Positions 34,343-45,494 of a stretch of DNA of 64,000 bases are shown here, in pieces. A model generated the notes under the pieces. The model was not told the DNA's origin, made no database searches, and was given only the letters and a program-made list of their open reading frames with translations. Origin of the DNA: Tillus elongatus (Eukaryota; Arthropoda; Insecta; Coleoptera; Cleridae); the NCBI GenBank assembly GCA_964006375.1, contig OZ023269.1, positions 59,491,468-59,555,467 of the forward strand. The letters run 5' to 3'. The first letter of the stretch is position 1. Each line of letters starts with the position of its first letter. The position numbers were made by a program, and so were the translations under genes.

Positions 34343-34720
34343 CTTAACTTTACGATTAAGACGTCTGAATTTGTAAAACAATTTATTATGACTTCAAACT
34401 ATTAATACATAAAATAAAAGGATAATATAAATTTAATACAAAATAATATATCAACATACATGTGATATAACTAACTTAGCACGCGATGTGCAAAGTCTAG
34501 CTCGGAACAAGAATGAACGACGTTCCAGTCGTGAACAACCTATTTATAGAAAATCCCCCAGGCGTTGGCTCTATTGTTCCCCGAGGTGACTGATCTTGCT
34601 GACGTTGTTTCTTACGAGTGATATTCCGTCGTTCTCAGCTCGCTAGCTTGCAGGCGCCTCCAATCTTCCTGCTGACACAGCTGTCCTGTTCGTGGAAAGG
34701 TGACCTGATTGTATAAAGGC
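34343..34720 (-). repeat. EV-C 5' LTR (far boundary unresolved)
   Basis: Precedes the EV-C primer site on the minus strand and ends AAAGTTAAG like the EV-A LTR. A TATA box (TATAAATA on the minus strand) lies at about 34541-34550. The upstream end merges with a Mag-like gypsy RT scrap at about 34735-34787. Confidence 0.6.
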
Positions 34721-34734
34721 CCATTGTTGTGGCT

Positions 34735-34787
34735 CTATTTATCTCGCGTAATACTTTCTCTAGAGTTTTCTGAAAAAATAGCACACG
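34735..34787 (-). pseudogene. Mag-like gypsy RT fragment, distal half
   Basis: Just left of the EV-D 3' LTR, the minus strand reads F-F-Q-K-T-L-E-K-V-L, as in the RT of Mag-type gypsy elements a few dozen residues after the L-D-L..A-Y motif. The proximal half is at 42541-43190. Some sequence between the halves is missing. Confidence 0.5.
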
Positions 34788-35106
34788 AGTTTGGATAATG
34801 CCCTTTCGACAATTTAAAACAAACAAAAACCTTTTTTTTTAAATTACAAGTTTAATTATAATTTTAAAACAAAGGAGAAATACACGATGTTTAATGTTGT
34901 AATATATTCTTACATAATATTGTATCTTACTTGTATATATATATCAATTCGAATATGCTTAGCTAACATTATAAAGTAAAACAACTTAAACTAAATAATT
35001 ATGTTGATGTCAGCGGTTTTATTATTTCCGCGGTGAACGACTACTTCCAACCTATTACTATACTAACACGATATATCAGTACAGCATTATACAGGGTGCT
35101 GTAACT
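34788..35106 (-). repeat. EV-D 3' LTR
   Basis: 319-bp LTR. In element orientation it starts AGTTACAGC (35106 downward) and ends CCAAACT at 34788. It matches 42210-42536 along its length with small indels. Confidence 0.9.
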
Positions 35107-35122
35107 CCTCCCTGGCCAGAGG
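35107..35122 (-). promoter_or_regulatory. EV-D polypurine tract
   Basis: On the minus strand CAGGGAGG directly precedes the 3' LTR. EV-B has GGAAGAGAGG in the same place. Confidence 0.6.
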
Positions 35123-35146
35123 AGATTTAGGGTACCTAAATCTTGA

Positions 35147-36733
35147 AATTGATGTCCTCCAGGGGAACTCCGTGGGTCTTCTTAAGTTCATTGATGATTT
35201 TGGACTCGGCTGCGGAACTGGTTATTCTGCCTTTAAATTTCCAAAAACAGAAACATGCTACTTAATTTATAAAATAACACAAACAGTTAAAGTAAAAACA
35301 CTTATCGAAGTATGAATCACAGGAACACTTATTGTTTGTAGTAACTATTTCTGATGCTGTAGTTGGGATTTTACTAAATTCAATTAATCTAAATGTATAG
35401 ATTCTAGATGTAAAGGCACAATGTTAAGTTTTGAGTTCATAGACAGTTCACTAAATTTAAGTTCGGGTAACGGTACATAGAAAAGTTTTTTAAATTTCAG
35501 ATTGATGAGAACTTGCAGTTTGTCCTTTGATTTTTACCTCACAGCCTTCTTCTATTTTTAACAGATAACTACCATCTACGGCCATGATTTTACGGTCATC
35601 GCTGTATCTGTAGTGGACTATAGTTTCTAGAGATGATGATCCATTTACTTTCGCTGATCTTCAGAATCTTCACATCTTTTATTAACATTTGGTGATGCTC
35701 ACAATTGTTATACTGGGCGGAGAACTTTATTAATTGTATTTCATTCATTGTTTGAGCTTGACACAGGAATTCAGTTGGTCGGCCTTCTCGACATGGTCCA
35801 TCATGGAGATTGTAATTTTCATCATTCAAGGAAAAGTATTTTGAATGGGGAATTAATGTTAGGAATGTGTGGATTAAACTATTACGAATGGGAAAGGCAT
35901 ATAAATGATACTAATCGTAATATGCTGAGTCAACTAAAGGTACATCTAAAATGAATGTTAACTGAGTGGTTTTGTAATAGCTTTTAATAGTAATTATTTC
36001 TTCATAAAGTGCCATATTATCTATAATTACCTTATATGGCAAATTTACTTTATGTTATGAATTTTATTAGGCTCTATCAATAAGTCATCTGTTTCTAAAA
36101 TAGAGGGATGCATTGTTTTCAATTTGACAAATGTTATTGCATTAACTAAAGCCTCCAAAATATTTTTAATTCCCGTTATTTCGGTAATTAACTGAACAAA
36201 GAACATTTGAGCTATGATGACTATGTCCATGTAATCCTGTCTTAAGTCTTCAGCTTCAAAATTTTTCGTTAGAAATTCAATACGGTCTACTATATTTTTT
36301 TGATTGTTAGTCAAAACTGATTAAATTTGGTAATAGCGGTTTCAGTTAGTGACATTTGATTTTTTTGAATTATTTCTAATTTATTTTGGTTACTAGTTAG
36401 CTCCAAAATTGTTGAGTCATAACGTTTAGCATCATTATCATCTAAATTTCCTGTGATAGACTTAATTACTGTTCCGAGTCCGTTTATCAAACCTCTCTTT
36501 TTTCGATTTAAACTTGATGGTGTAATTTGTTTGGAAATTTTGTTAGTTTCACTTATTTCATGGAATAACACATTTTGATAATTTCGTAATTCTTCATAAT
36601 AGGATTCATTATAAGGGGAGTTTTGTATAGAGATGTTCATGTGATAGGATGTGTTTTGTAAAAAGTTAAAGTCTTGGAGTGGTTGTAGTTCAATCGTTCT
36701 AATCAATGTCCATTTATCGAGTGCGTTTTGCAT
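35147..36733 (-). pseudogene. env: EV-D env pseudogene
   Basis: Errantivirus envelope protein. Block 36733-36311 holds the ectodomain start, then a furin-like site R-K-K-R near 36505 followed by a glycine-rich hydrophobic fusion-peptide-like stretch (G-L-I-N-G-L-G-T-V-I-K). Block 36314-36045 is a helical, leucine-rich segment. Block 35829-35596 holds a cysteine-bearing membrane-proximal part. A hydrophobic span with several F and C is readable at about 35330-35260, and a stop lies near 35148. At least four frame changes separate the parts. An intact protein of this type would sit in the membrane and mediate fusion. Confidence 0.7.
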
Positions 36734-39700
36734 AGTCCCTATTTTTACGGGTAGCAGTCCAGGGTTGTCATTCAGTCTGTTAAACTCTACCTCTCCAAAG
36801 ACATGGGTGAGGAAGAGGATTGTCCTGAAATATTAGGTCGTTTTAGATTTCGTAGGTGTCGTTTAGCTATTTGTTTATTCTTTCGAAATACTGCAACATT
36901 TTTATCGGTAACTTTTATCAATCCAAATGGACCTTCGAATTTTGGATTATTTTTATTTCGTTTATCTACCTTAGTATAGACATGCGTTTCCTTATCAAAT
37001 AAGGCGATATCGTCTTTGGAATTTCTGCCGGACATAACTCTTAATTTATTATTTTCTAAATTCTCTTTAATTTTTTCGCACATTAAATTTAGTTTATTTT
37101 TATGTTGTAATAGGTACTCTTGCAAGAGTTTTTGTTGATCGTTTATATCATACACATCTTTACTAGAAGTATGACCTAAGACAATATCAAACGGGGTAAA
37201 ATTTGTGGCTGAATGAATGGTATGATTGTATGCCATAATCGCATAACACATAATTTTTGTTATCGGGTCTTTTCGATAAATTTGACGTAATATGCGTATG
37301 TGTTCTAATATAGTTGAATGCAAGCGTTCTATGAGACCGTTAGAATTTGAATTTCTGGGGGTGGTGAAATGAACTTTTATCTTGTGAAAATTAAATAATT
37401 GTTTCACAGTTTCTGAGCATAGCTCTGAACCATTGTCACTTACTATTTGCTCGGGTGTTCCTTAGTAAGAAAAATACTGAATTAAAGCATTACAGGTTTC
37501 GATCGGATTTTTACTACTAATAGCTACTGCTTGTCCTAATTTGGAAAATGAATCAATTAAAGTTAAATAAATGTGATTTTCAATTATAAATGTATCTATA
37601 TGTAAAATTTGGAAAGGTTTACTGGGCGTTTCTGTAAGCATTAAAGGTATATTAGGTGGGTTACGGTCATATTTTGCTCTTTTACATATTTCACAATTAT
37701 TTATAAACTCAGTAATTTTTCTTTCATGTGTAAAAAATAATATTTATTAGCTATTTATTTAAGTGTCTCATTAATACCAGCTGTGTCGGCCAAAGGAATT
37801 CTACGTTTCGGGCAGCTTATTATTTCAGGGCCATTATCATTAAACAGTTCAGGGTAAATGTTACTAAAGTCCTTATATAATTGATCGGTTTCGAAATTAA
37901 AATAATAACGTTTATTTGAAACGGTATAATCTCGTAAAAATTTAACAATTTGGTCTCTATTATTTTGTCGAGGAATTTGCACTAAGTATTTAGTTTGATT
38001 ATAAATTTTTACCTGTTTTACTGGTCTAGGGTTATAATTTACTGGGGAAATATAATATTGATTCGGTTGTTTTTCAATGGGATTTTCAGATATTTGTATA
38101 CCTTTTTTCGGTTCAACATTTACTTGAGAATGATCACTTTCGTCCGAGTTTTCAGTTGGTTTTTGTACGAGTAAATTACGTCTTAGTTCACTTAAAGGGA
38201 TATCTTCTGAATTTGAGCTACTAAGAATTTCGATTGGGATAAAGGGGATTTCAGGTGGAGTCATAGGTGGTATATATTCGTTTGTCGGCTGTGGTAATAT
38301 ACTTAAAGGAGGTGTATTAAGTTCAGGGTCAAGGTCCTGTAAACGTCTCTCATTACTGTCTACATTATTAAACGTAGATGAAATCTCATCATCTAGAGCG
38401 TTTATCTGTATGCGAGATAATGCGTCAGTATTTGCCTTTTTTATATAGAATTTCATAGTCGTACTCCTCCAATTTTAATCTCCACCTGGTTAATTTTGAA
38501 TTTGGTTCTTTTAATTTCATTAACCAAACTAATGGTCTATGATCGGTGTAAAGGTACAATTTACGTCCGTATAAATATGGCCTAAAATATTTAGTCGCCC
38601 AAACTATAGCCAAAAGCTCTTTTTCTATGGTCGAATATTTTTGTTCACTATTATTTAGGGTGCGAGATGCATAACTTATTGGTTTATCACTACCTAAAGG
38701 TCCTTACGATAACACTGCCCCTAAAGCTACATTTGAAGCGTCTGTCGTCAAAATAAAAGGTTTTGTAAAGTCGGGATATTGTAAAATAGGGTCATTCATC
38801 AGGATATTTTTGCAAGTTTCAAAAGACTCAAGGAAATCTTTGTCATGACTTATATTGGCATTTTTCTTAAGGCGTTTAGTTAGTGGTTTAGCTAGTTTTC
38901 CGAAATCGCGTATAAATTTTCGCTAATACCCTACAAGACCTAGAAAGCCTTTGATTTGTTTACGGGTCTTGGGAAGCGGATACTGTTTTATGGCCTTAAT
39001 CTTATCTGGATTAGGTTTCACCCCCCGATCTGTGATTATATGCTCAAGATACATTACTTCCTTCCTTAGAAATTCGTTTTTATCGAGCTGAATTTTTAGG
39101 TTGGCCTGTTTTAATCTTTCAAATACGTCTTTTAGTCTTTCAATGTGTTCCTGAAAGGAAGTTGAAAAAACTATGATATCATCTAAATAGGAAAAACATT
39201 TTTCGTTTTGTATACCACTGAGAATATTTTGCATTAGGCGCTCAAAACAGGGTGGCCCATTGATTACCCCAAAAGGGAGCCTCAAATATTCAAAATCCTG
39301 CGTCCTGCGTACTGAAGGCAGTTTTTTCAATATCTTCTGGTGCCATGTCAATTTGATGGTAACCAGAAGCTAAGTCAAGAGTGGTGTAATATTGGCTTCA
39401 TCCAAGTTTGTCTAAGATGTCGGAAATATTAGGAAGAGGATATTTGTCGGGGATAGTTTTGGCATTTAATTTACGATAGTCTATTACCATACGAAATTTA
39501 TGTGTACCACTGCTGTCCTTTTTGTCCTTTGGAATCACTAAGACAGGGCTAGACCATGGGGAACAGGATGGTTTTAGTAAGTTGTCTACTTGTTTAATTT
39601 CTTGTTGTTGAACATGGGGTAAGCGATACGGTCTTACATAAACTGGATCTGGGTCAGATAATCTCATATGATGTTTTATTTTATGTGAAAATGTGAGAGG

Positions 39701-40480
39701 GACTCCTTCACAATAAAATATATCTTTAAAGCTTCAATTTCTGTCGTCTTCTCTTCAATATTTAAGTCTAAGTTTTTGTAAATTTTGATTTTGAAGATAT
39801 TCTAATTCTATCCCTAAGAAATCTACGTCCATGGGTTCGTCAAAGTGTTCAGTGAAATTTAATTCTTTTTCCGTAATTGGTTCAAGTTTTAATGGCTAGT
39901 TTAATATTACTTGTACATGTTTATCTATACTGTTCAGGACACTCACATATGAGAAACCCTGATCTACGTTAACTAATGACTGGTATTTCTACTCCAGGTC
40001 GTAATGTTAATTTCGATAAAACGCCAGTATTTGTGGAACAAGAAACTGGAATTTTAATAATTTTTTCTGTTCTTGTTTCTATTTCAATTTTAAAATTTTG
40101 ATAAGTTCTTTTATAAGTATTCTGTTGTTCAGGCGGCAAATAAAGTGGAATTATTGTTTTATCTGTAATTAATTGTCTATTTTTAAAATCTATTCGGGCT
40201 CCCAATCTTTGTAATAAATCAGAGCCAATCAGACCATGATATTGGTTACTAATAATAAAAATGTAAAATTTATATTTTGCTTTTCCTGTGTTGAACATTA
40301 ATGGTAAGGGAATTTTTGCAATTTCGTTATGTGTACTCATTTTATATAAAATTTTTGTAATAAGTATAAGCTAAGATGGGCACAATAAAGATTTCGTACT
40401 ACCACTATCCAACATGAATTTTAAATTTATACCAGGCACGATTACGTAGGGTAGTTTTGGGCAATTATCTAAATTAACCT
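36734..40480 (-). pseudogene. pol: EV-D pol pseudogene (PR-RT-RNase H-IN)
   Basis: Minus strand. Protease: D-S-G-S-T-K near 40405, then G-S-D-L-L-Q-R-L-G-A in block 40340-39969. RT: 39667-39398 ([18 protein letters not shown]) and 39351-38923 (L-P-F-G-V, S-Y-L-D-D-I-I-V-F-S near 39190). RNase H: 38920-38425 with Y-T-D-H-R-P. Linker 38456-37755. Integrase finger with C-x2-C near 37690, first Asp in H-I-D-T-F near 37600, second in S-D-N-G-S-E near 37420, and Glu in G-L-I-E-R-L-H near 37330; the distal 206 codons (37407-36787) are open. Its end overlaps the env region. Roughly seven disruptions. Confidence 0.8.
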
Positions 40481-40483
40481 GTA

Positions 40484-41845
40484 TTATGTCTTCTGATCTA
40501 AATTCAGGCTCGAATAAAAATTTTCTTTATGTTCGGTATAATCATTAAAGTTATCTCTAGGTTCATAATAATTTTCAGGGTAAGGTTCTGAAAAGTTATC
40601 GGGTTCACAATATTCAAAATTTGTTTCATTATTTTCATAATTTCCTTGAATAAAATTTGTGTCGTTATAGTCATTGTTTTGTATGAGTCTGTCAGATTGT
40701 ACTTCGTGATGATAAAGTTCGTCACTCGTATATCGTCTGTTTTGTGTATTAGGTATGGGATTTGACGGTCTATGATTTCTGGTGAAAGTTTCCATAGGAG
40801 TAGGTTTATAAGTCGGAACAAAATCAGGGTTAGGTCGGAAAATATTTCTATTAGAATTTCTTGTGAAATTTTGTGAAACTGGTTGATAATTGGGTCTCTG
40901 TTGTTGAATGTTCTGTTTTCTCTCAAAAGGATTTAGTTGTGGAAAATTATTTCTCGAAAATTGTGAATTAGATGGTCTTTGATTATTTAATCAACCATTT
41001 GGTTGATTACTAGAAAATGGTTTATGAAAATTGCCTACATTTTGAGAAGTAAAACTATTTTGGAATGGTTTATTTTGAAAAATGTTACTATTACTGATTT
41101 TATTAGGTGTGTTAGTATGCATATATTTCATTTGTTTTTCGCCATATTGGAAATTTTCTTCCTCTACTATTAATGCCATAGCTTGCTCCAAATGTATCGG
41201 TTTTTGTAATCTAATAGCAAGTCCTAATTGGCCGTGAAGTCCATGTAAAAAGGTCTGCAAGGCCATTTTGTCATAAATTTCATTTTTTATTAAACGAATA
41301 TTGTTATCATCTATAGTTAATCTTAATTTACTTTGTAGCAAACTTCTAGCATCTTGTATTCGCATACAAAATTGATATGGCGTTTCATTTTGATTAGGTT
41401 TAAGTAACATTAAGTCTCTAGCTAAACAATCTTCATCTCTCTGATCTGGAAAATACTGTTGTAAGAGAAGTTTTATTCGGGGCCAATTTGTGGAATCTTC
41501 TCTAGTAGCTATTAAAGATTTTGGTCTTCCCTCTAGTTTATTAACTATTATTCTAAGAAACCAATTATTGCAGTCATTTTTTTAATTTTGTGTATCAACA
41601 AAAGATGATAAGAAATTTTCACAAGCTCCAATAAATAATGCCAAAGTGTCTTGATCCCCGTCATAACTGGGAATTGCATTAATATGATGAGATTCAATGT
41701 TGGTTTGTGCAGCAACGTTTCGTTCAGTCATTTTAATATTTTTATTTTCTAACGTAAAGTTATTTTCTAAATTTAACACTAATTTGGCTAGTTTAATAAT
41801 ATCTTGTCTAGAAATGGTATTAAAGATTTTATCTGAGTCAAACAT
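40484..41845 (-). pseudogene. gag: EV-D gag pseudogene
   Basis: Gag from about 41845, some 365 nt after the primer site. Blocks: 41845-41582 (N-terminus, ending with A-L-F-I-G-A-C-E-N-F-L), then a frame change, 41410-40991 (capsid, L-Q-T-F-L-H-G-L-H-G-Q-L-G-L-A and E-E-E-N-F-Q-Y-G), then 40926-40484, an N/P/Q-rich basic tail followed by an acidic N/E/Y-rich end. No CCHC knuckle. The same domain order is seen in EV-A and EV-B. Confidence 0.75.
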
Positions 41846-42199
41846 ATAGAATTATAAAATTTATGGGATAAATTTATAAAGGATAATGAAAATTTTTCCA
41901 GTCGCTTAATTATGAAGTCGGCAATGTTGTCTTCTTTGCTAACGATTTTTGGTCACTTCTATCTATACTTGACTTGTCCCTTCGAGGTTGGCGATGATGT
42001 CCTTCCTTTTGTGGCTGTGTTGTCTTCTGCTAGTGGTGGCTTCTGCTGTTGATGGCTTCTGCTGTTGAGGTTGGCAATGATGTCCTTCCTCGTTGACGAT
42101 GTTTGTCACTTTAAATTTTCTGGGTTGCAGTTTTTTAACGATAAAAATCGACGTGTACTTTTGCGATTTTTCTCAAAAATACACTTAAACCTATACTAA

Positions 42200-42210
42200 C
42201 GATTGCGCCA
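42200..42210 (-). promoter_or_regulatory. EV-D primer-binding site
   Basis: TGGCGCAATCG on the minus strand directly after the 5' LTR. The first T may be shared with the LTR end. Confidence 0.75.
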
Positions 42211-42536
42211 GTTTGGATAATGCCCTTTTGGCACTTCAAAACAAAACAAAAACTTTATTTCGAAATTACAAGTTTAATTATAATTTTAAAACAAAGGAGA
42301 AATACACGATGTTTAATATTGAAACACTCGTAATATATTCTAACATAATATTGTATCTTACTTGTATATATAAACTCGAATATGCTTAGCTAACATTATA
42401 AAGTAAAACAACTTAATTTATTATGTTGACTATAATTAATCAGCGGTTTTATTATTTCCGCGGTGAACGACTGCTTCCATCCTATTACTATACTAACACG
42501 AGATATCAGTACAACATGATACAGGATGCTGTAACT
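42210..42536 (-). repeat. EV-D 5' LTR
   Basis: 327-bp LTR, the partner of 34788-35106, beginning AGTTACAGC at 42536. The outer flank is CACG, as at the other end. Confidence 0.9.
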
Positions 42537-42540
42537 CACG

Positions 42541-43190
42541 CGGGTTTGTTCAATTTAAATATCTAATATTGTAAGCGCATGTACAATATAATTTGGTAAA
42601 CTACTCTCCACCTTGTAATGCTGCAAATAATTCCTCTAATTTGGGTAAGCGATGATTAATATCATGTATTACAAATTTATTAATTGTCACTTTATAGTCT
42701 GCACAAAGCCTGATATCTCCATCGTTTTTAATTACCTGTACTAACAGTGTATCCCACTTAGAGCTTCCAACTGGAGATAATACACCTTTTTTTCTAATTT
42801 TGTCAACTCTTTATACATAGCCTACCTGAACGCAAAAAATACTGATCGTGGTTTAAAAAAAAAAGGCTTGACCTCCTTGCCAACCTTCAACAAACTTGTT
42901 TTATACTTATACAGCCTTGGCTTGTTTTTGAACAAGTCTTTATATTTTTTTACTAATTGCAATAAATCGTTATAAACATGAATGTTACTCTCCTCAGTCT
43001 CAATATTATTACATTGAAATTCATTCATTAGGTATCTACCTAATAACGGTGCTGAACCGTTTTCAACAACAATAATTGATCTACAGTTCCTTTTTCTGAA
43101 ATTTTTATACACAATAGATACATAAATTTTACCACTGGGAATTATAATTTTGCCATCACATGTTTTTAATCTTATGTTTGTACCTTTTAA
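42541..43190 (-). pseudogene. Mag-like gypsy pol fragment, proximal half
   Basis: Minus strand. Block 43112-42822 reads V-V-E-N-G-S-A-P-L-L-G-R (protease end), K-Y-K-D-L-F-K and K-P-R-S-V-F-F-A (start of RT). After a frame change it continues V-L-S-P-V-G-S-S-K-W-D, R-L-C-A-D-Y-K-V-T-I-N and L-E-E-L-F-A-A-L-Q-G-G, ending at the EV-D insertion. The pattern fits the Mag lineage of Ty3/gypsy, distinct from the errantiviruses here. It continues at 34787-34735. Confidence 0.7.
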
Positions 43191-43425
43191 TTAAAAATTT
43201 GAAAAGTTTTGTGAAAATATGTCCTGGAATTATTGAGATCCCTGCCTCTGAGTCCAATTCCGTATCAATATGGGTACTTTAGTTACAGATACTTTAATTT
43301 TAACAGGTATAACAACACTACTGATTTCATGAAGCACTAGTGCATTAAGTGAATATTGGAACCTGTGATAAGCACTGATAAGCACACTTGGAGAACCCAA
43401 ATCACCACAACACAGTTTAAATAAA

Positions 43426-43469
43426 CCTGACGATCGTTTCAGTAACCAAGTAAGCGCCATCAGAGGATG
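43426..43469 (-). ncRNA. Hammerhead-ribozyme-like motif, copy 1
   Basis: The minus strand has CCU-CUGAUGG core, stem II GCUUAC/GUUACU type arms, GAAAC, GAUC and the GUC-AGG cleavage side. Core position 7-9 varies (UGAUGG), so this copy is probably weakened. It is in sense orientation at the 3' end of PLE0. Confidence 0.5.
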
Positions 43470-43660
43470 AATAATTATTAATATCTTATATCCACAACTC
43501 TATTAATATTTTTTTGCAGCTGGTCGATCACTAACGATTTAGGGAGATTCAACGACACCAAAAATTAACATATTTTTAAGCAAGTCTTTTAAAGTATTTT
43601 TTGTCCAAAATGTTAGTTGCAAATTGGCTTTTTTTAATGCTATGTAGACCCCTCGTGATT

Positions 43661-44134
43661 CTAGGTTATATAGTAAACAAACAACGTTTTTTCTGCTTTC
43701 TCTCTTCTAAAAGTCGTTAATTCCGCTAACATTTTCTCTGTTTTCTGTTTGATAATTAATTTCTCCACTAGGAAAATAGTGTATCCGTTATATTCGGCCA
43801 CGTTCTTAATATAATTTAATTCTTTGCTATAGCTACTTTTACTTAAACGAAAATTAATTAACCTGTTTACTAAAAAAATCAGAGTGGCCATTTTTTGTGC
43901 GTACGTATGATGAGAGTCATTTGGAATGAAGCTTAGAGTGGTGGTTCCCTTTCTATGGACATCGAATTCTAAAGTGTCTCTATTTTTGAAAACTAGTACA
44001 TCTAGAAAGGGTGATTTATTATTAATTTCTAATTCGTGGGTAAAGTTTATAAAATCAAATTTATTGTTTAATTTGGCAATAAAATCTTCTATTCTGCAAA
44101 TGATTGTGTTAAACGCTGCGAAAATATTATTCAC
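43661..44134 (-). pseudogene. Penelope RT fragment (PLE0)
   Basis: 157-codon stretch homologous to PLE1 and PLE2. It contains I-C-R-I-E-D-F-I-A-K-L-N-N-K-F, F-T-H-E-L-E-I-N-N, P-F-L-D-V-L-V and the palm/thumb continuation T-Y-A-Q-K-M-A. The active-site Y-V-D-D lies just upstream in another frame (near 44150). Truncated and frameshifted. Confidence 0.75.
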
Positions 44135-44538
44135 GTAACAAAACTACACTCTAGGAAAACTCACTTTCACTTTCAAGATCTGTTTCAAATCCACTTATGA
44201 AAAGGTCTGCAATAAATGGCGATAGCGGGTTGTCTTGGGTTTGTTAAAAAACTCATTGTTGAACTAAAAAATAATAATTGTTTAATACAAAGGTTTGTAA
44301 AAAGTTAAATATTCTTTGCAGACTTTTTCTTTTATGTTATTTATTTTTAACAACCCTTCTAAATACGTTAACGTTTGTTTCGTGGGAACACTAGAAAACA
44401 ATGAAGTTACATCAAATGAAATGAAAACCTCGCTTTCAATCAATTTAACCTCTTTAATTTTATTAATAGATTCAAGTGAATGTGTTACTGAAAAATTTTT
44501 TGTTTGACGGGCAAACCAGGACAGCTAAACGCCTGCAA

Positions 44539-44540
<2 letters not shown>

Positions 44541-44631
<91 letters not shown>
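44541..44631. repeat. (TA)n microsatellite
   Basis: About 45 AT units in duplication unit 1. Confidence 0.95.
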
Positions 44632-44635
<4 letters not shown>

Positions 44636-44939
44636 TAAATATAATATATATAAACTTTTTTGATAAATGTCAAATTAAAATGTCATTTTTGGTCTCGTAC
44701 AAAATTTACAATTTCGGCAAAAATATGGGTAGTTAAGAAAGGTTTTCAGTTAGAAAAGTATTATGGAGTGATTAGTGTTTCGTGGGAACACTAGGAAACA
44801 ATGAGGTTACATCAAATGAAATGAACACCTGGCTTTCAATCAATTTAACCTCTTTAATTTTATTAATAGATTCAAGTGAATGTGTTACTGAAAAACTTTT
44901 TTGTTTGACGGGCAAACCAGGACAGCTAAACGCCTGCAA

Positions 44940-44941
<2 letters not shown>

Positions 44942-45012
<71 letters not shown>
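44942..45012. repeat. (TA)n microsatellite
   Basis: About 35 AT units in duplication unit 2. Confidence 0.95.
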
Positions 45013-45017
<5 letters not shown>

Positions 45018-45361
45018 ATATAAACTTTTTTGATAAATGTCAAATTAAAATGTCATTTTTGGTCTCGTACAAAATTTACAATTTCGGCAAAAATATGGGT
45101 AGTTGAGAAAGGTTTTCAGTTGGAAAAGTATTATGGAGTGATTAGTATTAATTGTAAATGGAGGTATCAGGTGAAACATTAGAAGAACGAAATGGAAGAG
45201 AAAATAAATTATTTGGAATGTCAAAAAAATTTTAAGGTTGTTGAATTTGGAGTGTTGTCAAGAAGCTTTGGATGCAACTATGTATAAAATTATGTTAATA
45301 TTCACCAGAAGTCTTAGACTTATTGAACAAACATGTTGTATAATTTTAAGCAATAAAGGTA

Positions 45362-45494
<133 letters not shown>

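Larger units (their letters stand above)
34788..42536 (-). mobile_element. Complete but decayed errantivirus EV-D
   Basis: A 7.7-kb minus-strand element with two related LTRs (34788-35106 and 42210-42536), a primer-binding site, gag, pol, env and a purine tract. CACG borders both outer ends (34784-34787 and 42537-42540), a 4-bp target duplication typical of Ty3/gypsy integration. The flanks encode two parts of one Mag-like RT gene. The LTRs differ by several indels and substitutions, so the insertion is old, and all genes carry frameshifts. Confidence 0.93.
43320..44520 (-). mobile_element. Penelope-like element fragment (PLE0)
   Basis: Minus strand: an RT block (44134-43661), a decayed region and a 3' terminal segment with a hammerhead-like motif (43426-43469). 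Sequence near 44510-44380 resembles the RT part upstream of the active site in PLE1 (I-N-K-I-K, L-P-V-K-Q-K). The GIY-YIG endonuclease is not seen, so an internal deletion is likely. The 5' side ends at 44520 with a joint to a different Penelope word and then (TA)n. Confidence 0.75.
44376..45145 (-). repeat. Tandem duplication of a Penelope/(TA)n chimera
   Basis: Unit 1 (44376-44775) and unit 2 (44776-45145) are near-identical: a Penelope RT scrap, the joint 'ccaggacagctaaacg', a (TA)n tract and 130 bp of unassigned sequence ending 'ggagtgattag'. Units differ mainly in (TA)n length and a few substitutions, so the duplication is recent. Confidence 0.85.

Noticed and set aside
42541..43190. Treating the sequence right of EV-D as part of EV-D
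   Set aside because: It lies outside the LTR and the CACG duplication, and its protease/RT motifs are of Mag type, not errantivirus type.
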